Assembly: GCF_963675165.1 (NCBI RefSeq)
Contig: NC_087381.1
Location: 4,589,378 to 4,653,377 of the forward strand
DNA length: 64,000 nucleotides
Reading direction: 5' to 3'
From: Halichondria panicea
Taxonomy: Eukaryota > Porifera > Demospongiae > Suberitida > Halichondriidae
The position numbers were made by a program, and so were the translations under genes. The first letter of the stretch is position 1, and each line of letters begins with the position of its first letter. Under the pieces are notes generated by a model. That model was not told the origin of the DNA and ran no database searches. It was given only the letters and a program-made list of their open reading frames with translations. This document shows, one piece after another, positions 1-10,400 of this stretch.

Positions 1-69
1 AGTCTGAAGACACAGGGTATACTACTTACCCTGAATAAATATTTTATGCACAAAAAAGACAGCATAATT

Positions 70-159
70 CTACATATGCAGCTCTGCTCTTTCCTTGATT
101 ATAGCCACAATAGCTTGTTTTTCAGTGCAAAATTGCTTCAAAATACCGCTTGCCAATCC
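70..159 (-). CDS. Possible 3' exon of the SRCR-domain gene
   Basis: Reading the minus strand, an AG acceptor just above 159 opens a frame that runs through a helix-like stretch (GLASGILKQFC, then a Lys/Glu-rich tail) to a TAG at 70-72. The phase needed at this acceptor (one base carried over) is the one left by the SRCR exon ending at 851, so this could be the terminal exon of that gene. No domain is recognised and the stretch is short. It may equally be chance open frame. Confidence 0.25.
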   Translation of the reverse strand, partial: GLASGILKQFCTEKQAIVAIIKERAELHM

Positions 160-850
160 TACATGCAGTGAACCTACCAGTTCTAACAATAGTTGCAGTA
201 TATAACTCTGTTCTAAACATAAGAATTTGGAAAGATAATAATAATTACATAATCTGCCAATCATACGTACATTATATACATCATGTAGGCGGCACCTATT
301 TAATTATACAGCATTTGGTCATGTTTGTTGTACTGTAATTGGACTATTCAGTGGCAATGTTCAAAATAAGCGAATGCCTTCAACCCCCCACATTCCAGAC
401 TGGTCTACAATAGTGGAATTATTAAAATGTGTGGATACAAACAACATAAAAACAGTTGCTTCAGATGAGTTTTTGCGGGTGAATCCCTGAGCACGAATAT
501 TTTAACCATGAATGAAGACATCATTGACCATACATTATTATGCGCCCGCTGCTAGCTATCAAATGTTGCAATCAATTCTGCATATACATGTAAGTGGCTG
601 TTTTAGGAAAGCAATTTACCAACAAAAGAGACACCCGGCCCTAACAACTATTTTGTTGTACAAGTTCTCTGCAGCAGCCTTATAGCTAGCTACGTCTATA
701 TAATTATGCACATGGCACATGTTTTGGCCTGCAGTGCAGGCAACCACGAAAATATATCCACGAACACACTTATAACCACACCCTCAGATGCTAAGAAGGG
801 TTATGGTTTACTATAGCATGCACAGTAGTACTTTGAGAGCCCTCACTCAC

Positions 851-1604
851 CAGCACACCTCACTCCAGCGTCTCGTGTGTGTAGATTATAGAAGGGCAGA
901 CTATTGCCTGTTTGATACTCACAGTCCTGCAGTGAGACAGCTCCGTCACTGCACTGCACATCAGTGAGCAGAACAGGAGTGTGCAGATCAGCAGGAGCAA
1001 ACACTCTACCAGAAACAGCTGACTGCATGTGGTGCATAGTGTAAACATTACGTTAACAATTAGTGTGATAAACATCAGCACATTCATAGACGACCCCTTT
1101 GCTAAAAATAATGTTGACCAAAATCACTTTATAAAGACATAATTTTTATGTTTAGACTACTTACCGTATTACTAGAATGCATAAAACATATGCAAACTTC
1201 AGCGAGGGTTGATCAATTCGCAACAACAAAATCGCAAAACCTAAATTATTACTAGTAAACACACACGATCCTTGTCAGAACGCAATAGTTAAATCACAAA
1301 GGGTCAAATTTTCTGCTGATTTGGTTCATTCGCAAAGGTTTTTCAGCAGCAAAATATTTAGTAATATACATGTAATGTACATGGTGGAACAATAATATTA
1401 AGTCGATCTATCCTTATACACTTGTTGTAGTATGTATTTCACTGCAACTCACGTCAGCTGCTGAGAATCCAAGTTGCTTGCATACGACTAAAGCATCATC
1501 AAGCCCCCAGTTTGTGTCCTGGATGGTGCCCCAGCTGTTGTTAACGAGCACCTCCACTCTGCCTTCAAATGGTGACTGGCCACCTCTCAACCGCACCGAC
1601 CAAT
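851..1604 (-). CDS. SRCR-domain protein, two exons (partial gene)
   Basis: Two minus-strand exons, 1604-1453 and 1022-851, together encode one scavenger receptor cysteine-rich domain. The first exon carries the N-terminal half (SVRLRGGQSPFEGRVEV, then WGTI, then VVCKQLGF). The second carries the C-terminal half (LLTDVQCSDG, LQDCEY, DAGVRC). The joint is GAC/GTGAGT to CAG/TCA in phase 0, and the outer borders are phase 1 on both sides, the usual arrangement for a shuffled SRCR cassette. Four of the expected cysteines are visible. SRCR proteins are secreted or membrane receptors and are greatly expanded in sponges. The rest of the gene was not found with confidence; more SRCR exons may lie outside the window or in diverged sequence. 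Confidence 0.8.
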
Positions 1605-2228
1605 CTTTGAAGGGAGTACAATAAACTACGAGTGTTTTGTGCATTGCATCTATGCGTACATCCTAGGAATTATAGTGTGTGGTTTGCATTTCAGGGACAA
1701 GCCTATAATTATAATTATAATTATGAACAAACTGTTTGTGTTGTAAGAACCATATCACTACAATACGGACTTGTTAAAACCACAAATACAAACATTCAGT
1801 AAACAATTATATTTTTGTATGATCCGTCAGTTCTACTTGGCAGCACATTGCACTGATCAAACATATAGAGACTCTATTAGGCATGCATGCAGCTACACAC
1901 CCTAGTGACCTCAATCAATACTTTCTTTGTGTGAAAATTCTTTTTCACGGTCATGTTCAAATTCTTTAAATGTTAGCTATTCAGTAAGTGTAATTTATGT
2001 CCTTTGACTTATTAAATGTCTTTGGTGGCTGGTTTCAGTTTTATTAGGTGTGGCATGTGCACAACAACAACAGTCTGCTGTATCTGTAATCAAAGTAGAC
2101 TATTCTTTGACCTTGCGCTTACGCTAATAATCTAGTGTGTATACAGTAGATAATAGATGCGGACAAGGCGCTCGTCTGGTGAGAACTGCCAGAAATAAAT
2201 TTTTTTAAGTCAAGCAGTAGATCTAGCA

Positions 2229-2420
2229 GTGTGACAGGGCCAGGAAAACATCCATTATATGAAAATAATAATTGCAGAACGCTATGTTATTTTTTCTTTC
2301 TAAATCCTGAATTGCTTTTGAATAGCTGGACGTTGTAAGCAGCCACTGAATTTTTTCATGATGTTCTTGCATTTTGAACAGTAGGTTTCAACCGTATAGA
2401 AACTGGATTACTAACCCTAT
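2229..2420. repeat. Diverged copy of the GTGACAGGGCC element
   Basis: Starts with GTGACAGGGCCAGGAAAAC and shares further blocks (CAGCCACTGAATTTTTTCAT and a TTCTTG-rich stretch) with the better preserved element at 26735-27142. The right inverted end is not evident, so this looks like a truncated or strongly diverged relative. Confidence 0.5.
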
Positions 2421-3550
2421 AGGCCATGCAAACCATCCATTAAAAATCGGCCCGAGAACAAGGCTAGCAGGAATGTTGCAAGATTACAATTCCTTTTCCA
2501 CTATATGCAAAGGAAAATTAACTAGTAGATGGCATAGACTGAAATAAGAAAATTACTAGCTATTATAACATACATAATTATTGTGCAACCATAGGTTCAG
2601 ATATCTATATCATCAATTGTGCCTTTGATGGTACTAACTTCTCGGAGGTGAGGGCTGAACGTATATACAAAATTATGTTAGTATAATTATGCAACCACTG
2701 ATCCCAACCGGTGATGTGCAGACAATGAAACTACCAGGTCTAAACAGCATATGCTACATGCCTACTTAATGACATTTTGATAAGCCCAAAATTGATTATC
2801 AAAGGGGAAATGTAAACTGTCAAATGTTTTACAAATGTTGGAAACAACCTGACAGCAAGAATATAGTTAGTGATAGCAAACTGATTTTTAACACGTAACC
2901 GTGCAGATTAATACAAGCATTGTGGACTGTATAATTATCACTAACTTTAGGACTGAGTTTACTACCAACCGCTATCCGCTATAATTATGGCGCACCAATG
3001 ACCCGTGCAAAACTTAATGACATTGCAGTTCACTATACATAGGACAATGGATTATAATGAATGTGAAGTACATGTGTCCTCCAACAATGAAGCATAGGGC
3101 ATCAGTCAAGGATCTAGCATAGTTTACACCAGCTAGTATAAAACCTTCTGCTAGATGGTGGCTCACCTTGTGCATGACATAAACAGCTATAGCTCAGCAG
3201 CATCACAATTACAGCCTTGATTGCAGCCATTGGGAACAACATTGCCTTCATCTCAGCTTGATCAGTTTGCTTTGTCAGTGCAACTTGCTGCAGTTTTATG
3301 AGCTTGCTGGGCTACAAATTTGGCATGAATGTGTAGATCTACAAGTAGACTATACATCTATACCTATATATGTGGGTGTACACATGCCAATTGTTGTAAA
3401 CACTAGCTCAGTCCAAAGGAGTTATGTAATAAGAAAGCTGAAGTACAAGTTGACAGCCAAATAATTATGAGAATGAACTTAATTATATCATACATACATA
3501 ATTATATATACATGCAGGGAAGACAAGTAGCAGATGGATGAGAAGTGAAA

Positions 3551-3598
3551 AAAAACACACGCACACACACACACATACATGTAGACACAGACACAGTA
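3551..3598. repeat. CA-rich microsatellite
   Basis: A run of imperfect CA dinucleotides (ACACACGCACACACACACAC, then ACACAGACACAG). Similar short CA tracts occur at 11576-11610, 20074-20096 and 33545-33565. Confidence 0.85.
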
Positions 3599-3655
3599 CG
3601 TGGGATCATAATCAAACAGAGTGAATAATTTTAGTGAATCGTACAGTACATGCAG

Positions 3656-6600
3656 TTACTCATTGTCATTGACTGCTACAGGATCGTGCTCTGAACTTTT
3701 CCCAAAATTCTCTTTATCTCCTTTTTCTTTTCCAGACTTTTCTTGATTTTTGTCTTTCTCCTTGAGAGTACAAGCAATCCTTTTTATAGCAGTTGTCATG
3801 ACGTCTTGTAGACCGCCACCCCCGAATGCCTCCAGTGTCTCTAGTCGTGCACGCTCGACTCTTGTGAGCCGTCTTCCAGGACCATTAGTGGCTTCTGAGG
3901 TGTCCTGACTATTACTTTCACGGGATAGGAGAGATCACATAAAATACAACAATTTTAGACAAATATTACGTCGTACAACCAACAAATACTATAATGCAAA
4001 TGAAAACACTATGTACATGCACTGCTTATGTTGTAAGGTTTAAATTTCAAAGGATATCATAATAATAATTGTATACATGCATTTTGTGTATGTAAATCTC
4101 CTGTCTGAACTTTTGAACTGAACAGATTGGATATACATGTATGCATGCACTCCTGATGTATGTAAGAGGTTTTTTTTCCACGTATAGAATAATCAGCTAT
4201 CTGAATCACTGTACAATTTGGTATGGCATCATTAATTTTTCATATTTCCAGGGGGGGGGGGAATTTTGGCTAGGGGTGGGAAATCCTAGGGCGCCCCCCG
4301 CCCCCCTCTGTACGAAACCCTGGAAAGGCATTTTGCTGCCATTTTTGGCAATATTAAATTGGCACTTGCCAGTGCAACCAGGTCAAAATGATGTATGATA
4401 ATTCAAGCATTGTCATTGTGGCAATTTTCCCAGTGATGTCATTCACATAAAAACTACGTACAGTGTACTCATGAGGCCTACATGTACGTGTACTTCTTGC
4501 ATTCTGTACACGTATTGGCGCTCACCTGGTAGCCTTTACTGGTAAGGAATCCAAACCGACCCCTCCGAATGAATCCATTGCTTCTATCCTCGCCTTGTCC
4601 ACTCTGGTTGGTTGTCTGGTTTTGACCTTTGACATATTAGAGCGACGAAATTGGTTCGCTTTTAGTTTCTGAACTGTAGTGTAATTTCTTTTTCCGTCAG
4701 ACAATGAGATATCTTTAAAAGTGAACTCTGTTTCCTGTCTGGCAGCCTGCAGCCTGGGAACATTGGTGGTATTATACTTCTAGCTGTAATATGAGTTGAC
4801 CTAGTCGCTCCAAGAGCAGCAAAAGAATTGTACCAGAATGCGTCTTAAAAGAATACTTTTGAGAATGTGTGCAGGTCCATGTATGTAGAGGTAGATGTAC
4901 ATGTAGAGACAGTTGTGGCAGTCAATAAATTTTTAAGCTAACACTCACCTGGTCCTTGGCCTCTTGCTGGGAGGAGGTTCCTTGCCAACCATAGTCTCGT
5001 CGTCCTGCTGTAGTGCTCTCTTCTTTTTCACTGTTTCTGCATCCAATTCAGTGCGCAGATCAATCTTCCTCACCGGGATGGAGGACAGAGAACACCCTCC
5101 GAATAAGGCGAGTGATTCTTTGGTGGCTTGTTGTGCCTGAATAATTATACACATGGAAGAAGTCTTGTCAACGAAAATAGGCCACTGAGAAAAGCTAATC
5201 TTGACAGCTGAGATACTGAGTCTGCTTATAATAATATAGCAACATGTTACAGCTAGAGCACTTACAAACAGTAAGAGGACAGTAGTGATGCGCCCAGTGG
5301 GGCTATTTTCAATCCTCAATCTCGGTACATGTAGTTATTTTTAGCCTCCATTCGCTAGCAAGGTATGGCAGTGTGCTTGCAAAATACTCTCCAATAGAGC
5401 ACAGCTATTTTTTAGTTGGTAGAGAGAAAAAAACTGCAAAAGTTCTAACTGCCAATAATAATGAATAACGTTATAATTATGTTGCCCATGTTGAATTAGT
5501 CTACCACATAATAATATATTATACCAAGAGTTCATGAACTCTTGATTATACATGTACATGTATCTTGTCATTATATGGACTCCAAAGTTTTAGTTTAGCA
5601 GCAATCATTGGATCTTTCCCTGCATGCAAACTAATAATTATTCATGTCAGCTTCCATTGAGGCATCAGCACCCGTGACACGTTAACTGGTCTTGTGGTTA
5701 TTTTTGTCTAGCCAGTGTGGGAACACCCATTGAATAAATGGGACACTCCGTGCATTGCTTCTAGGTACCGGCAACATCCGGCACGTTACACATTCAATTT
5801 ACCATTGTCAATCTCTTGGGCTTGGTCTTCACTTTACATACAGGTTTCTCAGCACAGTCAGTTCCATCATCAATATAGATAGATTTACTAGGAGCAGCGC
5901 TACCATATTCATTCTTGTTTTGTGAGTTCTGTGAGTTAATATTAGAGTCATTATCTTCATTCGACTTGACGACGCCTAGGTTATCCACAGTACATAGTAA
6001 GTCATTTGTAGCATGAGAGGACACTTTAGTAGTGGATTGTACTGGTGTTTTGAGTTTGCTATGGAGACCATCACCAGAAAAAGTGCTTTCCACTGGGTAT
6101 TTACTCAAAATGGCACTATTTTCACATCTTCTTCCATCCTCATCTTCTTTATCCTCTGTGTATATGGAGCTGGAGGTGTCTTCCCAGTCGCTGAGGTGAG
6201 GGCCCTCCTCGGTGATGGAACCAGCATTGTTCATCATGCTGATGTTTTCGCACTCTTCCAGACCTGAATTAAAACAGTGATACGTCAAACTTAAACAATA
6301 AGTGTGTTTACGAATCAAATAGGATCAAGATTTACAGTTATGCATGTTCTTATTGTTGACTTAAGTAGTTAAACGTAGGGAGAACACTAATCACGGTGCT
6401 ACCTAGAAGAACACGTCATACTGACATGGGCGTGGCTTTCGATCACATGCATGCCTACCGAGCATGCACAGCCACTAGCATACGTGTGTTAATTAAGTAC
6501 AGTTGCTGTCAGTGAGCCACAGACAAATCGATAGCTCAAATTTTAAGCCTCCCACCCTCCCATTCACGGAACCGGAGGTTAAGACCTATTTCCATCCGAC

Positions 6601-7194
6601 GATGTTGATTGCTATTTAGGGGGCTGAATGAGGCCCCCCCCAACACTTATGTGCTTAATGTTAACTCGCAGGGGCCCCTCTCTCAGTACTCCCCTAAAAC
6701 CTAACAACACAGAGACACGTGACCCAACCTCTAGCATGACAAAAGATGAATGGATATGCGAAATCTGCTTAGACCGGTACTGGTAAAAGATACCGTAATT
6801 GATGTAATTATAGTGCCAGAAAAAAATTATTTTTGCCACCATGGATACTATGTACACACTTATGAATTTATATGGTGCTACATGGCCGAACATTTCGAGT
6901 AGCGCTGTAATTACATCAATGACGGTAGTATAAATATTCTCGCCTAGGATATGACGCATTATGATCACAATCATCTGTACTGCACATGTGTACGTGTACC
7001 ACCAATAGTAAATAAAGATCTAGTTAAGTTATAATAGACATGTGTTACAGGGCCAGGGCCTGTATTATTCTGAACACATACCAAAGCTCTGTTCCATGTT
7101 TGACTTATAGGTACTTTAGGTGCACGATCTAAACAGTCCACACGTACTTGATCTGTGATGCTCGTCGATTCAGATCGTCCACAGCTCCCGCCAT
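3656..7194 (-). CDS. Unrecognised nuclear-like protein with three FGG motifs, six exons
   Basis: My model joins exons 7194-7148, 7113-7082, 6263-5803, 5136-4949, 4738-4526 and 3908-3656. All borders are GT..AG, phases match, and the sum is 1194 nt (397 codons plus TAA). The protein starts MAGAVDDLNRRASQI, continues with an acidic Ser-rich region, then a basic patch (PPPSKRPRTR) resembling a nuclear localisation signal, and ends charged. A motif recurs once in each of the last three exons: TKESLALFGGCSLSSIP, ARIEAMDSFGGVGLDSLP and ARLETLEAFGGGGLQDV. The last two copies follow a TRVxKAR/TRVERAR lead-in. I do not recognise the family and assign no function. It sits head to head with ILF2, 208 bp apart, so the two may be co-expressed. 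The 32-nt exon 2 is the least certain part. Confidence 0.75.
4190..4330. repeat. Poly-G/poly-C containing interspersed repeat
   Basis: Lies in the last intron of the FGG-motif gene. Contains a run of ten G and a C-rich tract followed by ACCCTGG. A related stretch with poly-C runs and a TGGATAGCCCTG ending is at 8270-8425 in an ILF2 intron, in a similar sequence setting, which suggests an old interspersed family. Confidence 0.35.
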
Positions 7195-7402
7195 TCATAA
7201 ATTGGTGCACGGTAGGCTGGAAACCACGCCCCTTTCCCTAAAGAAAGGGGCGTAGTTTCCAGTCTAGGTGCACGGTGCACCTGCATAAATACACTCTAAG
7301 GACCTTGACCTTTAAACCCTTGAGTACGTCCACGAGGTCGAGGCTGCTACTCGAACTCCTAGATCCTCACTCTGCTCCCTCACACTGTTCAGTTATAAAA
7401 GA
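7195..7402. promoter_or_regulatory. Divergent promoter between the FGG-motif gene and ILF2
   Basis: The two start codons (7194 on minus, 7403 on plus) are 208 bp apart and point away from each other. The spacer is richer in GC than its surroundings, holds GC/CACC-box-like ACGCCCCTTTC in both orientations, repeated GGTGCAC motifs around 7204 and 7267-7280, and a strong hairpin (7214-7265). A TATAAA-like stretch (TTATAAAAG) lies about 10 bp before the ILF2 start codon and is too close to be a normal TATA box. Promoter activity is inferred from position. Confidence 0.6.
7214..7265. repeat. Near-perfect hairpin in the divergent promoter
   Basis: Arms 7214-7236 (AGGCTGGAAACCACGCCCCT...) and 7243-7265 are inverse complements with about two mismatches, separated by a 6-nt loop. 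Each arm contains one GC/CACC-box-like site, so the palindrome presents the same site to both genes. It could also be a tiny inverted-repeat insertion. Confidence 0.8.
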
Positions 7403-10400
7403 ATGGCGTAAGTTCTGATCACTTCTGGTTTATGTTTCAAGAAGCATTCCACAGGCAGGGAACTTTCAGAGGGCACAGTAGAGGGCACAGTCGTGGGCTC
7501 AGGAGCAAGGGGAACTGGAGGGGACGGGGGAGGGGGAAGGGTGGATGGCATGGTCCTGTGATGCAACCACCTTCGTCAGAACCGTAAGTTCTTGATATGT
7601 ACGGTAAAACATACCAAAACCTCCATTTAAGGCAATCCTTCAAATATGCGACACCCTCGAGCTCATGCCAGAGCTCAGGCAATTTTCTTACCGATGACAA
7701 TTGTTATTTAATGCTGCGTCTTTAATGAGAGCCACACCCTAGCCTCAATTCTAGCCCACTGGAAAGCGGCTAGATTGAGGCTCAACCTTCTCTCCAGTCT
7801 TGTGAGCTCTCTCTTCGTTTTCTTTGCAGTGGCCATTGTCTCTGGTCTTGGGCGAGGTATTGAGCAATAATAACTGCTGATTCAGCGCATGGACAGTAGT
7901 CTATTCTACTGACAGCCCCTCTTTTCAGTTTGCCATTTTGTCCGGATATGCGAGGTTTCGGACTAAAGGGATCCGGATTAGCGAGGTTCTACTGTACCTT
8001 AAAGCCATAATAATAATTATTATAATGCTAATGGGTACATGTACATGCAATTAATGTGCCTCGTATATATATACCATTGCTAGTTAGGGCTGACAACATG
8101 AAAAATGACGAATAAGTCTCAAACTTGTGATGTATACTCTACTATATGATAGTAATATAGTAATATAGATGCACCTTCAAATCCCAGTTACCGCTACAAT
8201 TATGTCTTGCAATGATGCTGTTTATAAGCAGCTAGTTCGTAGCTGCATGATGCCTGAACTATAGCAATACCCAGGGCTGTATTGAGGGGAGTAATTCGCA
8301 CCCCCCCCTAGGATCTGGCAGATTCATTTGTACTGCTATAATTCTGATGATTTCGCCCCTTCTACATTTTTAAATTGCCCAATTCGCCCCCCCCCCCTGA
8401 TCCAAAATCCTGGATAGCCCTGATATCTATGCTTATATATACATGTAGGCTGGATATGGATATTTCGATGATCCTTACCATGCGGCCACATACTACACAT
8501 TAATGATAAATTATGATATCATGTGACTTTGTATATTTCACGTCACAGGGAATTCTACCCTCTTGTAAGACCAATTTTTGACTGGACTGAAGTGGAAGAA
8601 CATTTTCCACAGGCCCCCACAGTGCTCGATAATTCCCTGCTTGAACAGGTATGGTTCCATGGGTCATCCATAGTACAGAAAGTAAAAAAAAAACGATAAA
8701 AGTTATTTATATTCAGGTTGTGAATGGCGACGCTCTTTTGATTGCAAATTGTGAATTTTCGCATAATAATTATTCATAATCGAGAGAAACGTAAAGACTG
8801 AGCATGCGCATGCAAATCCCCATGCTTTGCCTAAAATTTTTAATAGTTAGAGAAACTCATCAGGCTGTACAGTGTCATTCGCAATCGATTAACCTCTCAT
8901 TCTCTACCGGATATATGCGGTAAGGTTTGAAATTCTGGCACAACAAAGTGTAAATCGCAATACATTCGTGCAGTTTCATCAGTGCATCTTACAATTGAGC
9001 CTTGATTTAATAGGCTACATGTAGCTACAGCTAGCTAGCTAACTAAAGTTTGCAATATTAATAATGCTGGCATTGCAATAATTGCCACGTGGATAACGCG
9101 CATACGTAATAGTATTTCCAATACTTGAGCAGACAAATAAACCGAACTGCTCAGAAATAAAGCTATTTGTGCGGGGAAATTGGCCGATGTCCGACTGTTA
9201 TTTTGTGCACTATTGCTACCTGAATTGTTCTGTCCACTGATGCATTATGTCCAAGACTAGTACAAACTCTATGCATATCGTTTGCTGATTTTGCATGCAG
9301 AGGCTCACTTAATTTATTGATGGGCGTGGCTTATTGACTGAGAGTCATTCTGGTATCCGAATATTTCAGCCGTCCGGATGCCTGTATCACCATTATGTCA
9401 GCGTTACATTCAACAGTTGTTGGTATGATTATAATAATTCATTCTATCCTAGCTGTTGGTGGAACACGCTGCCAGTCTGGTGTTGCCTCCTGAGGAACAG
9501 TCAGCACTGGACTCCTTCGTGCAGAAACTCTGCACACTGGTAGATAACATGATCGTGTCCGGAGAGGGAGAGTCCATGGTGAGTGCATATACAGTGTCAT
9601 AATTTGTGTAAAGTTAAGTTATTGTTAGGGAACAGTTTTAGGTAATAGACACTCAGGGTTTCATATTGAGGGGGGAGCATATCTGTTCATACAATGTCAT
9701 ATTACAGCCTGGTTTAAGACATTGTAAAAAAAGTAACCGGTGCTTTATAAGTGTTCACCCACGCAGTAATTAACCCGAGGCGCGTGGGCGGCCACGGGTT
9801 ATAGTAGTCTGTCTGTTTGTCTGTTTGTTTGTTTGTTTGTAACGAGTATATCTACTCACCTGGATGCCATAGCACTGCATTTACAGCATAGGTAGTCTTC
9901 ACACAACAATATCTTGGTTTAAATAGTGGAAGATTTTGATGTTAAAGCTTCTTTGTCGAGTAAAAGCGAGCAAAAGCTAAGAAGCTTAAACTTGCCACGT
10001 GGCCTTGAGTCAAGGTATGGGATCACTTTAGCTAAAAATATCTAGTCAAGGCTTGATTATGTATTTTCAGTTGAAGTGATCCTGTACCAGGAACAATTGA
10101 ATACGGTCAAGAAAAAGTAGAATTGTGTGACTGGTTGAGGTTGTTGACTGACTCTGGATCCTATACGTACTCCAGCCTGGAAGGAGCCATACTTCTCTTA
10201 GTCTAAGACTCCAGGCTTCTTTGCTGTGATCCCAGTCCATGTGCACGTTGTTACTTTAGTTTTGAGTTAGTTTTATTGCTCCTGAGTTGCTGTGCAAGTC
10301 ATACATGATAACAACATCACTACAGTAGAACCTCGATTATCCGGACACCTTGGTTCCAGAAGGAGGCTGGATAAGTGAATATGCCGGATAATCGAATAGA

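Larger units (their letters stand above)
1605..3655. other. Gene-poor AT-rich spacer
   Basis: About 2 kb without convincing coding sequence. It holds a diverged inverted-repeat element copy near 2229-2420, a CA-rich microsatellite at 3551-3598, and many ATAATTAT and TACATGTA palindromes. The open frame at 3258-3464 has no recognisable features and no supporting splice context. Confidence 0.5.

Noticed and set aside
6013..6267. Plus-strand 84-codon frame
   Set aside because: Shadow of the large third exon of the FGG-motif gene on the minus strand.
7437..7700. Minus-strand 87-codon open frame with Pro-rich stretch
   Set aside because: It is the antisense shadow of the GC-rich, RG-encoding exon 2 of ILF2.
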